64,000 nucleotides of DNA from JBBTCX01 sp964494205 (GTDB taxonomy: Bacteria > Planctomycetota > Phycisphaerae > UBA1845), in NCBI GenBank assembly GCA_964494205.1, contig CAZBRD010000016.1, forward strand, positions 1 through 64,000, read 5' to 3'. Made by a program: the position numbers and the translations under genes. Below are positions 8,989-17,441 of the stretch, one piece after another (position 1 is the stretch's first letter; each line of letters begins with the position of its first letter). The notes under the pieces were generated by a model, which saw nothing but the letters and a program-made list of their open reading frames with translations, made no database searches and was not told the DNA's origin.

Positions 8989-9077
8989 TTGAATGTCTCC
9001 ATGAAGTTAGGTTCTTCGATTAACGCTCGAAACCGGAATGGATCGTCCAAGAGATTGCCATGTTGCACCAACAAGCA

Positions 9078-9107
9078 CCCGAGCGCCGCGCAGGTACGAC
9101 GCTCGGG
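9078..9107 (-). terminator. Hairpin after PEP-CTERM member 4
   Basis: An 8-bp perfect stem (CCCGAGCG with CGCTCGGG, 14-base loop) lies 30 bases past the stop codon of the 9137-9772 gene. The T-rich tail on the minus strand is weak, so termination is probable, not certain. Confidence 0.4.
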
Positions 9108-9136
9108 AACCGGATTCTAATCGAATGGTCTCTTAA

Positions 9137-9772
9137 CTATGGCGCAGTGCGGCGCTTGAACAATGCGATCGCGCCACCTGCCAGAAGCAACAAGCTCGTC
9201 GGCTCCGGGATAGCCACCGGGATCTGGATACTCCCACCCGTGATCTCACCCGTGAAGCTACGCCACGTTGTCACGGGATCACCTGCGGTACCGAAACCGA
9301 AGTCGGCTCTCGCGCCGAAAGCCGGATCCTGCGAATCGCCGTTAGAAAAATCGAGCTTGTAAATGCCCGGAGTATTGCCGACGTTGACGTTCACGTCGCC
9401 AAGTCGAACCTCGCCGTCGTTGGGAAGAACTATTTGAAACATGGAATTGGCCAAGGGCAACGGATAGACCCACGATGTCAGCGGCAGATTGGGAAACACA
9501 GCACCGATTGTAAAAGGATTCACCCAGTTGAACTGCGGCCCAACGGTTAGCTGCGGAGCCGTGTCGGAGCTGTCGAGGAACACTCCGCGAAATTGAATGT
9601 CCCCTTGCGGGTTGCCGGTGTCGACGAGAAACACATCCACCGTGATGTTCTGGTTCAGGTCATACCCGAACTCCGGAATCGGTGGATTGGGTCGCAGCTC
9701 GATAAGTGCGCCACCAAAGGCGCTCGTCGCTGTGATGGTTGAAATCAGAAAAACAGTGGTAATTCGAGACAT
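9137..9772 (-). CDS. PEP-CTERM surface protein, array member 4 (diverged)
   Basis: The most diverged paralog, 211 residues. It keeps DTGNPQGDIQFRGVFLD, TSWVYPLP and ARADFGFG but lacks the YPDPDGAG acidic loop and the DAMNDDVADPNF segment of the others, replacing the latter with a shorter SNGDSQDPAF. The C-terminal IPEPTSLLLL, hydrophobic stretch and KRR tail form the PEP-CTERM signal. AAGGAG lies 5 bases before the ATG. It is flanked by longer gaps than members 1-3 and is probably its own transcript. Confidence 0.87.
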   Translation of the reverse strand: MSRITTVFLISTITATSAFGGALIELRPNPPIPEFGYDLNQNITVDVFLVDTGNPQGDIQFRGVFLDSSDTAPQLTVGPQFNWVNPFTIGAVFPNLPLTSWVYPLPLANSMFQIVLPNDGEVRLGDVNVNVGNTPGIYKLDFSNGDSQDPAFGARADFGFGTAGDPVTTWRSFTGEITGGSIQIPVAIPEPTSLLLLAGGAIALFKRRTAP

Positions 9773-10148
9773 GGATACTCCTTCTTTGAAAATGAGCCCC
9801 CCAATTTGACGAGCACGACTCGAATGTGACGTTGAGTCTACCCGCGTTCCACACCCACCCGCGCAGCCGAAAATGAGACCCTCCGCGCGAGCCGGTTCAT
9901 GATACCAGAAGAGTAACTGTCCAAGAAAGGCCTATCGGCCGCGGAAAACCTAAGACGGTTTTAGCGAAGTGAGTTCCCGCGTTAGAGATTAGTGCACTGA
10001 CACGGGAAGTATTGCGGGTTGCGGTGTGCCACTGCTCTGTGAGCAGTGCTTCTCGTTAGGTATTCCAACCGCAAGAACAGTCGTGTCGACCGACACAGGC
10101 CGCTTCCTTGCGGTCGCGGTTCAGATGGTAAAATGGGTGCAAATAAAA
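9773..10148. other. Intergenic stretch with repeat, no gene seen
   Basis: The gap between array members 4 and 5 holds one copy of hairpin repeat I and inverted words around tgcggtcgcgg. No coding region was seen. The promoter of member 4 should lie at about 9775-9900, but no clear boxes stand out. Confidence 0.5.
10023..10049. repeat. Hairpin repeat family I, copy 1
   Basis: Contains CACTGCTC-TGT-GAGCAGTG, an 8-bp perfect stem. A 27-base identical copy is at 34822-34848 in another intergenic gap. Confidence 0.7.
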
Positions 10149-10176
10149 ACGGGTCCGAGCTTTCACTCGGACCCGT
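10149..10176 (-). terminator. Intrinsic terminator of PEP-CTERM member 5
   Basis: A perfect 11-bp stem (ACGGGTCCGAG with CTCGGACCCGT, 6-base loop) is followed on the minus strand by TTTTTATTT. It lies 36 bases past the stop of the 10213-10875 gene. Confidence 0.85.
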
Positions 10177-10212
10177 CTAATTGATTTGGATTACCTTGTA
10201 AGGGGCTTTACC

Positions 10213-10875
10213 TTACGCAGTGCGACGACGACGGAAAGCGGCCACCGCGCCAAGACCAAGCAGGGCGAGGGTAGCGGGCTCCGGAGTAACGTTCAGGGCG
10301 AGGGTGCCACCGGTGAGATCACCGGAGAATGCACGCCATGTGGTGACCGGGTCACCAGCGCCACCGAAACCGAAGTCGACGCGAGCGCCGAAGTTCGGGT
10401 CAGCCACATCATCGTTCATCGCATCGAGAATGCGATCGACCGGTGCCGGCGGAGCCGCACCGACGTTGACCTTCAACGAACCGAGCTGCACTTCGCCGTC
10501 GTTCGGAACGGTGATCTGGAACAACGGGTTCGCGGTCGGCAAAGGATATACCCACGAGGTCTGCGGGAGATCCGGGAACACCGCACCAATCGCAAACGGA
10601 TTGATCCAAGAGAAGTCGCCGTCGCCCAAGGCTCCCGCGCCGTCCGGATCCGGATAAGAGAATTCCGCAGCCGAATCTGTGTAATCAAGGAACGCACCAC
10701 GGAGCTGAATCTGGCCCTGCGGATTGCCCGTGTCCACCAAGAACACGTTCACATCAACCACCGTGTTTGGTGCATAAGGACCAGCCTGCACCGGACGCAG
10801 GTCGACTCGCAACCCGGCGAACGCACTCGTGGCAATCCCGAGCACTGCACACGCAAACAAACCACGCTTCAACAT
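10213..10875 (-). CDS. PEP-CTERM surface protein, array member 5
   Basis: A 220-residue paralog with signal peptide MLKRGLFACAVLG...SAFAG, the shared core (DTGNPQGQIQLRG, YPDPDGAG, DPNFGARVDFGFG) and a VTPEPATLALLGLG tail ending RRRRTA. It has the strongest expression signals of the array: AGGAGG before the ATG, a promoter with 17-bp spacing about 200 bases upstream, and a strong terminator. It could be the founder copy or main product; that is inference. Confidence 0.89.
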   Translation of the reverse strand: MLKRGLFACAVLGIATSAFAGLRVDLRPVQAGPYAPNTVVDVNVFLVDTGNPQGQIQLRGAFLDYTDSAAEFSYPDPDGAGALGDGDFSWINPFAIGAVFPDLPQTSWVYPLPTANPLFQITVPNDGEVQLGSLKVNVGAAPPAPVDRILDAMNDDVADPNFGARVDFGFGGAGDPVTTWRAFSGDLTGGTLALNVTPEPATLALLGLGAVAAFRRRRTA

Positions 10876-11377
10876 TACCTCTACCTCCTCACAAAGTTCA
10901 AAAAAGTCGCTCTAGCGTTCGGGAAAGCCAGCCCAAACCCAAGGGCGACTCTTCCCCTCTAAACATTCGGTTTACTTTACAGGTAACCCCCTTATGCGTG
11001 CAAGCTAACGCCCAAGCTTTCACGACCACATCACGGACGCCACCCACACGGGTAAGCGCACTCGTGTTATGTGTATGCCAATTTAATCGAGCAGCACCAG
11101 ATAAGTCAAGCACTTGAAATCCAATTCCACGAAGAAAATTTTACAGCCTTATCAGTCTGAGGCGGATTTGCGGACTGTGACGCGCCCGTCGGCAACCCGC
11201 TGCCTGCAATTCGAGAGTGCCGATATGGCCGCGAGGAATCTCTAAGTTCGTTCTAATAAATGATTTGTGGGCTGGTTATCGGTTGGTCCGCTAGGTCCGG
11301 CGCTTGGAATCAGCTCATGTCTTACCGCAACCCAAACTTGCTACCGGACCTCATGGATCGCTCACCATGGAAGCTTG
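10876..11377. other. Intergenic leader and spacer, no gene
   Basis: About 500 bases between typA's 3' end and the start of PEP-CTERM member 5. It contains the minus-strand promoter at 11081-11109 and an untranslated leader of about 200 bases. No coding region or structured RNA was recognised. Confidence 0.5.
11081..11109 (-). promoter_or_regulatory. Sigma-70-type promoter for PEP-CTERM member 5
   Basis: On the minus strand TTGACT (11109-11104), a 17-base spacer and TTAAAT (11086-11081). Transcription would start near 11073 and give a leader of about 200 bases. Confidence 0.5.
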
Positions 11378-13186
11378 TCACTTGTTCCGCAAAGCCCGCT
11401 TGCGATCGTTCTCGGTCAACAGTCGTTTTCTCAGGCGAATGCCCTCGGGAACCACTTCAACAAGCTCATCATCTTCGATGAACTCAAGCGCTAGTTCGAG
11501 AGTCAAGATGCGTGGCGGTTTGAGGACCACGGTCTTATCAGCCCCAGCCGCGCGCATGTTCGTTAGCTTCTTCGCTCGCGAGACATTGATATCGAGATCA
11601 TTCTCCCGGCAGTGCTCTCCGACAATCTGGCCTGTGTATACCTGTTCACCCGGCGCGACAAAAAACACGCCGCGATCCGCCAAACCTTCGAGAGCATAAG
11701 CAGTCACTTGCCCACTTTCGCTGGCGACCAGCACGCCGTTGGCGCGTCCGGGGATGGCGCCGCGAAGGAACTCATACTCATAGAAATTGTGGTGCATGAT
11801 GGCCGTGCCCTGTGTGGCTGTCATGAGGCGATTGCGCACGCCGATAAGTCCGCGCGCGGGCACAGTAAATTCAAGATGGGTACTTTCGCCGCGTGACTCC
11901 ATATTCAAGCAAATGCCGCGACGGCCGCCGAGCAATTCCATGACAGCCCCGACGCTGTTGCTGGGCACGTCAATCACGCAGTACTCGATTGGTTCCGTCT
12001 TTTTTCCAGCCTCTTCGTGAAAAATGACTTTCGGCTTTCCGACCGCTAATTCGAAGCCCTCGCGGCGCATGTTTTCGATCAACACGCCAAGATGCAACAT
12101 GCCGCGGCCCGACACATGGAACTCTTCGGGCGTATATCCCGGCTCCACGCGCAGCGCGACGTTCTTTTGCAGCTCTTTTTCAAGACGATCGCGAATATGG
12201 CGACTTGTCAGGAATTTGCCTGATCTACCAGTAAACGGCGAATCATTCACGCGAAATGTCATGTGGAGGGTCGGTTCGTCGATCGCAATCACCGGAAGCG
12301 GGACGGGATGTTCGGGATCGGCGATGGTGTTCCCAATGTCGACCGAGCCCAGCCCGATAACCGCACAGATATCTCCCGCTGTAACCTCGTTGGTCTTAAC
12401 CTTTCCCAGGCCGTCAAACAGGTATAGTTCGTTCAACGTCTCCGTCGCTTGTGTGCCGTCGTGGTGGATCACCGTCACGCGAGTGCCGGCCCGTAGTGTG
12501 CCGGCGAAAACGCGACCGATGCCGATGCGGCCCACGTAATCGTTGTAATCCAGCGTAGTAATCAGCATCTGGACGGGGGCCGTGGGATCGCAGACCGGCA
12601 CGGGCACTCGCTCCATGATGGTGTCGAACAAGGCGTACACGTCGGTCGCCGGCTCCGTCATCGATTTCGACGCCCAGCCTTTGGTCGCGGATGCGTAAAC
12701 CACCGGGAAATCAAGGGCTTTGTCATCAGCCCCCAGCTCGATGAACAGATCGAAAACTTCTTCCAGCACTTCGGCTGGGCGAGCATCGGGACGGTCCATT
12801 TTGTTGATAACGACGATCGGACGCAGTTTGAATTCGAACGCCTTGCGCAGCACGAATCGCGTCTGCGGCATCGGGCCTTCAAAGGCATCGATGAGCAGCA
12901 GGCAGCCGTCAGCCATCTTGAGCACGCGCTCGACCTCGCCGCCGAAGTCCGCGTGACCCGGCGTATCGATAAGATTGATCTTGGTGTCCTTGTAACGAAT
13001 GGCGATGTTCTTCGCGAGAATGGTGATGCCGCGTTCGCGCTCGAGGTCGTTGGAGTCGAGAATGCGCTCGCCCTTGAGCTGGGCATCACGAAATTGCCCG
13101 CATTGACGGAGCATCTGATCGACCAGCGTGGTCTTGCCGTGGTCTACGTGAGCGATAATGGCGACGTTACGGATGTTTGCTTGCAT
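11378..13186 (-). CDS. typA: Translational GTPase TypA/BipA
   Basis: TypA is an EF-G-like GTPase that binds the 70S ribosome and helps ribosome assembly and stress adaptation. The product starts MQANIRNVAIIAHVDHGKTT with the G1 P-loop (AHVDHGKT), then RGITILAKN (G2), DTPGHADF (G3) and NKMDRPDA (G4). Later it has the EF-G-like domains III and V and the BipA-specific C-terminal domain (GTAIMHHNFYEYEF). The 602-residue length fits the family. ATG 13186 is chosen because homologs begin there; an upstream in-frame start at 13243 would add an unrelated stretch. Confidence 0.96.
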   Translation of the reverse strand: MQANIRNVAIIAHVDHGKTTLVDQMLRQCGQFRDAQLKGERILDSNDLERERGITILAKNIAIRYKDTKINLIDTPGHADFGGEVERVLKMADGCLLLIDAFEGPMPQTRFVLRKAFEFKLRPIVVINKMDRPDARPAEVLEEVFDLFIELGADDKALDFPVVYASATKGWASKSMTEPATDVYALFDTIMERVPVPVCDPTAPVQMLITTLDYNDYVGRIGIGRVFAGTLRAGTRVTVIHHDGTQATETLNELYLFDGLGKVKTNEVTAGDICAVIGLGSVDIGNTIADPEHPVPLPVIAIDEPTLHMTFRVNDSPFTGRSGKFLTSRHIRDRLEKELQKNVALRVEPGYTPEEFHVSGRGMLHLGVLIENMRREGFELAVGKPKVIFHEEAGKKTEPIEYCVIDVPSNSVGAVMELLGGRRGICLNMESRGESTHLEFTVPARGLIGVRNRLMTATQGTAIMHHNFYEYEFLRGAIPGRANGVLVASESGQVTAYALEGLADRGVFFVAPGEQVYTGQIVGEHCRENDLDINVSRAKKLTNMRAAGADKTVVLKPPRILTLELALEFIEDDELVEVVPEGIRLRKRLLTENDRKRALRNK

Positions 13187-13363
13187 GAACCCGTGGGTAC
13201 TCCCTTGATTGTTTGGATTCTGTCGTAACCAGACGCGAAACAAGGCTGGCTAGTCCTGCTTTGTATGCTGCAAACCGTAAACAAGCAAATCGACGAAGCA
13301 TGCGCGAGCACCGTGAAGTGTGTAAGAAAACGCTTTGTGCACGATGATTTGCCTGTATATTCC

Positions 13364-14869
13364 ATGATCATGGCAAGGACTCATCTGCGAGCATTTCATT
13401 ACCTGTTTGTGGTTACGTTTGTCATTGGCGGTTCTGCATGCACGCGCCCCATTACCAAGAACGGCCCACTCCTCAATTACGATGGCCAATCCGGTTATCG
13501 CCTTGAGAACATTCCACCCGGGCCGGGGAACACAGATGAGACTTTTGTCGTGCTGCTGTTTTCCGGCGGCGGGACGCGCGCTGCTTCCGTGGCCTATGGC
13601 GTGTTGCAGGGCTTGCGCGACACGGTCATTCCGCTGCATGGGGTGAGAAGAGACATCGAGAAACGCGATTACATTCGGCTGCTGGATGAAGTGGACGTCA
13701 TTTCGTCGGTTTCGGGCGGCTCGTTCACAGCCATGTACTACGCGCTGAATCGCGACGCGATTTTTGATGGGCGATTTGAGAAGAGATTTCTGACGCAGAA
13801 CATTCAGGGACGACTTCTCAATCTCGTATTCGAGCCGCTCAATCTCCTGCGGATTGTCTATTCCGTGTTCGATCGCACCGATCTGGCCGCCGACTACTAC
13901 GACCGGGAAGTCTTCGATCACAAGACATACGGCGACCTGATGGCGCAAGGCTATCGGCCGTTCGTGGTGATCAACGCAGCCGATATGTCGCGCGGCGAGC
14001 GCTTCGAGTTCACTCAGGATGACTTCGACCTGATTGGTTCAGAGCTGACCACCGTGCCGGTATCGCGCGCGGTGGCTGCGTCATCAGCGTTTCCCGTGTT
14101 ATTGAGTCCGCTTCGCCTTCAATACCACGAAGGCGAGCCGATTGATCAGGCGATTGCAGCCACTCTCGCGCCGGAGGATGCTCACTTGCGGAACCGTCGC
14201 CGATTCCGCTGGGCGAGAAACCTGTGCTCTGATTCCTTCGACTCCAGCACGGAACAGCCGCATCTCGACGCCGCCAATCATCGGTATCTCTATCTGCTGG
14301 ACGGCGGCGTGGTGGACAACCTCGGTTCCCGCTGGGTGATTGACGAATATCGCTACGGTGTCCTGCGCGAGAAGTTCAACAATGGGTCAATCAAGAAGCT
14401 CGTGGTCATCGTCGTCGACGCCGGCACCGAAGAGCCAAATGAAATTGAAAAGAAAAACTCCGCCCCGGGTTTATTCATGATGGGTATGCGGGCAGGTGAG
14501 ATCGGCGTTTACAACTACACGACAGCCATGTCGGCCGTGCTGCGCTTGTTCCTCCGCGAGCAGCCGGCGGAAGCGAAAAAGCTGCACGTACAATACGAAG
14601 CGGAGATCACCAAGAAATGCCCAGAGTGCCTGCCGCTCGCGCCGCCCAATGGAAAACCGATCGAAACTTATCTGATTGAGGTGAACTTCCGCTGCATCGA
14701 GGACCCGAAGGTTTGTCGCAGGTGCCTCACCATGCCGACGACATTGTTTCTGTCAAAGGACGATGTCGAAACACTGATCGATGTGGGAAAGAAGTGTCTG
14801 GCCGCAAATCCGGAGTTCCAGAAGTTGGTTACGGACTTGTCACCACGTTCGACGCAACAGAAGGAATAA
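13364..14869 (+). CDS. Patatin-like phospholipase lipoprotein
   Basis: Patatin-like enzymes hydrolyse acyl esters of lipids with a Ser-Asp dyad. From the ATG at 13364 the product (501 residues) has a basic start, a hydrophobic core and a possible lipobox at Cys26 (IGGSAC), so it may be anchored outside the cytoplasm. The oxyanion loop is FSGGGTRAA (about residue 67), the nucleophile Ser117 lies in SSVSGGS, and the Asp is in LLDGGVVDNLG. The usual GxSxG first glycine is Ser here, as in some bacterial patatins. An in-frame start at 13265 would add 33 residues ahead of the signal sequence. It is convergent with a lipoprotein operon. Confidence 0.85.
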   Translation: MIMARTHLRAFHYLFVVTFVIGGSACTRPITKNGPLLNYDGQSGYRLENIPPGPGNTDETFVVLLFSGGGTRAASVAYGVLQGLRDTVIPLHGVRRDIEKRDYIRLLDEVDVISSVSGGSFTAMYYALNRDAIFDGRFEKRFLTQNIQGRLLNLVFEPLNLLRIVYSVFDRTDLAADYYDREVFDHKTYGDLMAQGYRPFVVINAADMSRGERFEFTQDDFDLIGSELTTVPVSRAVAASSAFPVLLSPLRLQYHEGEPIDQAIAATLAPEDAHLRNRRRFRWARNLCSDSFDSSTEQPHLDAANHRYLYLLDGGVVDNLGSRWVIDEYRYGVLREKFNNGSIKKLVVIVVDAGTEEPNEIEKKNSAPGLFMMGMRAGEIGVYNYTTAMSAVLRLFLREQPAEAKKLHVQYEAEITKKCPECLPLAPPNGKPIETYLIEVNFRCIEDPKVCRRCLTMPTTLFLSKDDVETLIDVGKKCLAANPEFQKLVTDLSPRSTQQKE

Positions 14870-14874
14870 ATGCA

Positions 14875-14912
14875 GCGGCCCGATCCGTTTGCGGTGAGTC
14901 GAATCGGGCCGC
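14875..14912. terminator. Bidirectional hairpin between convergent genes
   Basis: A perfect 10-bp stem (GCGGCCCGAT with ATCGGGCCGC, loop of 18) begins 5 bases after the patatin gene's stop and ends 16 bases before the stop of the facing gene. There is no long T-run on either side, so termination strength is uncertain. Confidence 0.5.
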
Positions 14913-14928
14913 CGCAAATCTAACCGAA

Positions 14929-15258
14929 TTATTCGAAGTCTGATTTGCCGATGACGGCAGACACAAACTTGAAGTCAACCACAACCTCGCCGCCACCCAG
15001 ATCTTGATTGACTTCTCCGCGGGCGCGATCGTTGATCTCAAACCCGATGTCCTTCGTCAGTTTCTTCTTCAGCCAACCAGTGGTGCCAGGTGGTGGCTTC
15101 GCGTTCTTTTTTAGGTCACTGTTCGAAGCCGTCTCGGTCAATGAAACGGCAGCGACCCACAACAGTCCATCCAACATGGACTCCGGAAAAATCCTCACGC
15201 TGCTTCCGGCAGTCACGGTCGTAACGCCGAGCGAGCTTTTGGGGCTTACCCACGCCAT
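14929..15258 (-). CDS. Hypothetical protein, 109 residues
   Basis: Start ATG 15258 is chosen because AAAGGAAGA lies just upstream. The product (MAWVSPKSSLGVTTVTAGSS...) has no signal peptide, so it is probably cytoplasmic. It contains a KKKLTKDIGFEINDRARGE segment and an acidic end. I do not recognise a family. It is the third gene of an operon behind two lipoprotein genes, 94 bases after the second. Confidence 0.6.
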   Translation of the reverse strand: MAWVSPKSSLGVTTVTAGSSVRIFPESMLDGLLWVAAVSLTETASNSDLKKNAKPPPGTTGWLKKKLTKDIGFEINDRARGEVNQDLGGGEVVVDFKFVSAVIGKSDFE

Positions 15259-15352
15259 ATGTTCTTCCTTTCGGTTTTGTTCAATTCTAGTTTTCAGAAT
15301 GCCTTGCGATTCACCATCGCGAAGCGGTTGATCGGTCAAGTTCTGCGCTCCG

Positions 15353-16486
15353 TCATGAAGTCGGCGCGGGCGCAGTTGGATTTGCAACGACCGATTCCAG
15401 TTGTTTCAACTTGGCAAGCAGTTTCGCCAAATCGTCCGGCGATATGGGAGCTGAGGGGTTCGCCTTGATTTTCTGAATGATCGCCCTGAGTTCCGGATCA
15501 TCGATCTTGTTCAAAGCTTCATCGAACATGGCGATCGCTGACTCTGCTGCTTCCGGCGAAGCGGAGTCACCTGGAGAAGCCGCGCCGCCTGTACCTGGCT
15601 TGGCAGTCCCCAGCGCAGCGCCCACGCCTTGCACCGCTGGAACGAACGCGGTGGCTACACGAAGAATGCGATTGGTGGCGATCAACATGTTTCGAACAAC
15701 TTCGGTCGGATCGGCACTGACATATCGCATGGTGAAATAGGCCGGGTTCTCCTGCACAGCCAGGAGGACGGAGTCGCCTGCGGCGATCGCTTCCACCTTG
15801 CTGAAAACGAGTTTCGGCTTTTGCGCGCGGCGCTCGGAAGTGACTTTTTCATACTCGCGAGAACCGGGATTGATCAGAAAGACGGTATCTGACCGGAAAC
15901 CACCGTACTTCAGTCGCTTGTTCATTTCGCCTTCGACGATGATAAACCTCGTCATAGCAAGCTCGATCTTCTTCATCGTTTCATCGAGCTCATTTTTCTT
16001 GCTGCCCTCGGTAAACTTGGCGGTCTTTTCTGCAATTACATCTTCCGTGTCGCCGAGTGCCCGGAAGAAGCTCGCTGGGTCGGAGTATTTTGACAGTCTC
16101 TTCAGCCGATCACGCTCCTCATTGACCAGCTGCTGCAATTGCCCAACAGTCAGCGGCGATGCCAAGTTCAGAAAGGCCTCTCGATTGCCTTCTGCCTGCG
16201 CGCGTAACCTCGCAAGCGGATTGCTTGCACCGACGCCATAGGCTCCATCGAGTGTCTCGTTGATGGAATCGATGGATTCAATCGTTAGCAGCGACAGTTG
16301 CGCCGCAGCCGTGCGCGCCGTGTTCGGCGCCTGCTCGTTATCAGCCAGTCGTTGTCCACGAACGTAGGGGTCTACGTTGGCGTCGCAGATTCGCTCCACT
16401 TTCACCTTGAGCGTCTGACCGCACGCGCCAACAAAGAACAAGCAGCACGTGGCCGCGAAACATTCAAGATTGAGTATTCGCTTCAT
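15353..16486 (-). CDS. Hypothetical lipoprotein, 377 residues
   Basis: The protein begins MKRILNLECFAATCCLFFVG and reaches A-C, a signal peptide with lipobox V-G-A-C. The mature part is mostly helical and charged, with likely coiled segments (VGQLQQLVNEERDRLKRL), a central YGGFRSDTVFLINPGSREYE region and an A/P/G-rich linker before a C-terminal helix pair. I recognise no family. The ATG overlaps the upstream gene's TGA by one base, a sign of translational coupling. An envelope role together with its neighbour lipoprotein is inferred. Confidence 0.75.
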   Translation of the reverse strand: MKRILNLECFAATCCLFFVGACGQTLKVKVERICDANVDPYVRGQRLADNEQAPNTARTAAAQLSLLTIESIDSINETLDGAYGVGASNPLARLRAQAEGNREAFLNLASPLTVGQLQQLVNEERDRLKRLSKYSDPASFFRALGDTEDVIAEKTAKFTEGSKKNELDETMKKIELAMTRFIIVEGEMNKRLKYGGFRSDTVFLINPGSREYEKVTSERRAQKPKLVFSKVEAIAAGDSVLLAVQENPAYFTMRYVSADPTEVVRNMLIATNRILRVATAFVPAVQGVGAALGTAKPGTGGAASPGDSASPEAAESAIAMFDEALNKIDDPELRAIIQKIKANPSAPISPDDLAKLLAKLKQLESVVANPTAPAPTS

Positions 16487-17259
16487 CAAGCACCTCCCAG
16501 GCCGGCAGTGGCGAAAAGTCCCAGAAAATCATGGGCGGTCACGGACTTAGGGTCAGCGGCGTGTTTGGTGATTATCGATTGCACCTGACCGAACAAAGCT
16601 TGTCGCAGTTTGCCGCGCTGTTCCGCCTTCGCTTTGGCGGCTTCGGCTTTTGCTTGCTTCGCCTGAACGAATGCCTTGGCAAGATCAGAAGTCGACTTCT
16701 CTAGTTCGTTGAGTTCCTGTTCGAATTCCTGCAGCTTGATCACTTCCGCGCTCGCATAGAAAACGAGCTTGCGATACGCGTAGACATCAGTGCTGCCGGT
16801 TTGTCCAATGCTGATCTGTTCGTTGTTGGACATGGCGGCCGCGGATTTGAGCGCGCCAAAAACTCGAATGGCGTTGTCGATCTTCAGCAGCGCGCTGTCC
16901 ACCGCTTTGGGATCATCAAGGTCTTTTGATTTTGGTAGCAGTTCCTTCAATGTTTCGCCGCGTTGTTCTTCAAGCTTGTCATTCAGCTCAGCTTGTCGTT
17001 GGGAAAGGGACGTCGTCGAGAACAAATCGGGCGGCTCACCAACTTTTCCCGAAAGGGCGTCGATGACGTTCATGGGAACGTAGCCTTCGTTGAGCTTGTA
17101 CTTGACACCACCCCATCCCTCGAGCGTGGCCGTCGCACGCATGATCGCGCCCGCACCTTCTGCCTTCTCCACCACCATGAAATACTGTTCGCGCCGCCGA
17201 CGAGCGACGCAGCCAGTTAACAGTAACGTCATGGCTACACACACAATTACTTGTCTCAT
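16486..17259 (-). CDS. Hypothetical lipoprotein with coiled coil, 257 residues
   Basis: ATG 17259 is preceded by GAGGAG. The N-terminus MRQVIVCVAMTLLLTGC is a clear lipoprotein signal (L-L-T-G-C). The mature protein has a long helical middle (EFEQELNELEKSTSDLAKAF) and an A/K/E-rich coiled-coil stretch (about residues 190-215). No family is recognised. It is the first gene of the three-gene operon 17259-14929, whose last gene faces the patatin lipoprotein. The longer in-frame start at 17385 would bury the signal sequence and is rejected. Confidence 0.75.
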   Translation of the reverse strand: MRQVIVCVAMTLLLTGCVARRRREQYFMVVEKAEGAGAIMRATATLEGWGGVKYKLNEGYVPMNVIDALSGKVGEPPDLFSTTSLSQRQAELNDKLEEQRGETLKELLPKSKDLDDPKAVDSALLKIDNAIRVFGALKSAAAMSNNEQISIGQTGSTDVYAYRKLVFYASAEVIKLQEFEQELNELEKSTSDLAKAFVQAKQAKAEAAKAKAEQRGKLRQALFGQVQSIITKHAADPKSVTAHDFLGLFATAGLGGA

Positions 17260-17441
17260 TAGGTACTCCTCTCTATAAAACATGCGGCCCCGACGGATGA
17301 ATATGATAATTAACCGCGAACTTGTCGCAATAAAATACTGTGATGCTTTATCTTGGTTGAGTGCCAAGATGGTTGCTGTTGGCAAAACCCCGTAATCGCT
17401 ATACTTACACGTCTATCAATAACAAGGAGCCTGCTCGCCCC

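Noticed and set aside
10186..10962. Plus-strand frame over PEP-CTERM member 5
   Set aside because: The minus strand has signal peptide, family core, PEP-CTERM tail, promoter and terminator; the plus frame has none and runs through the terminator hairpin.
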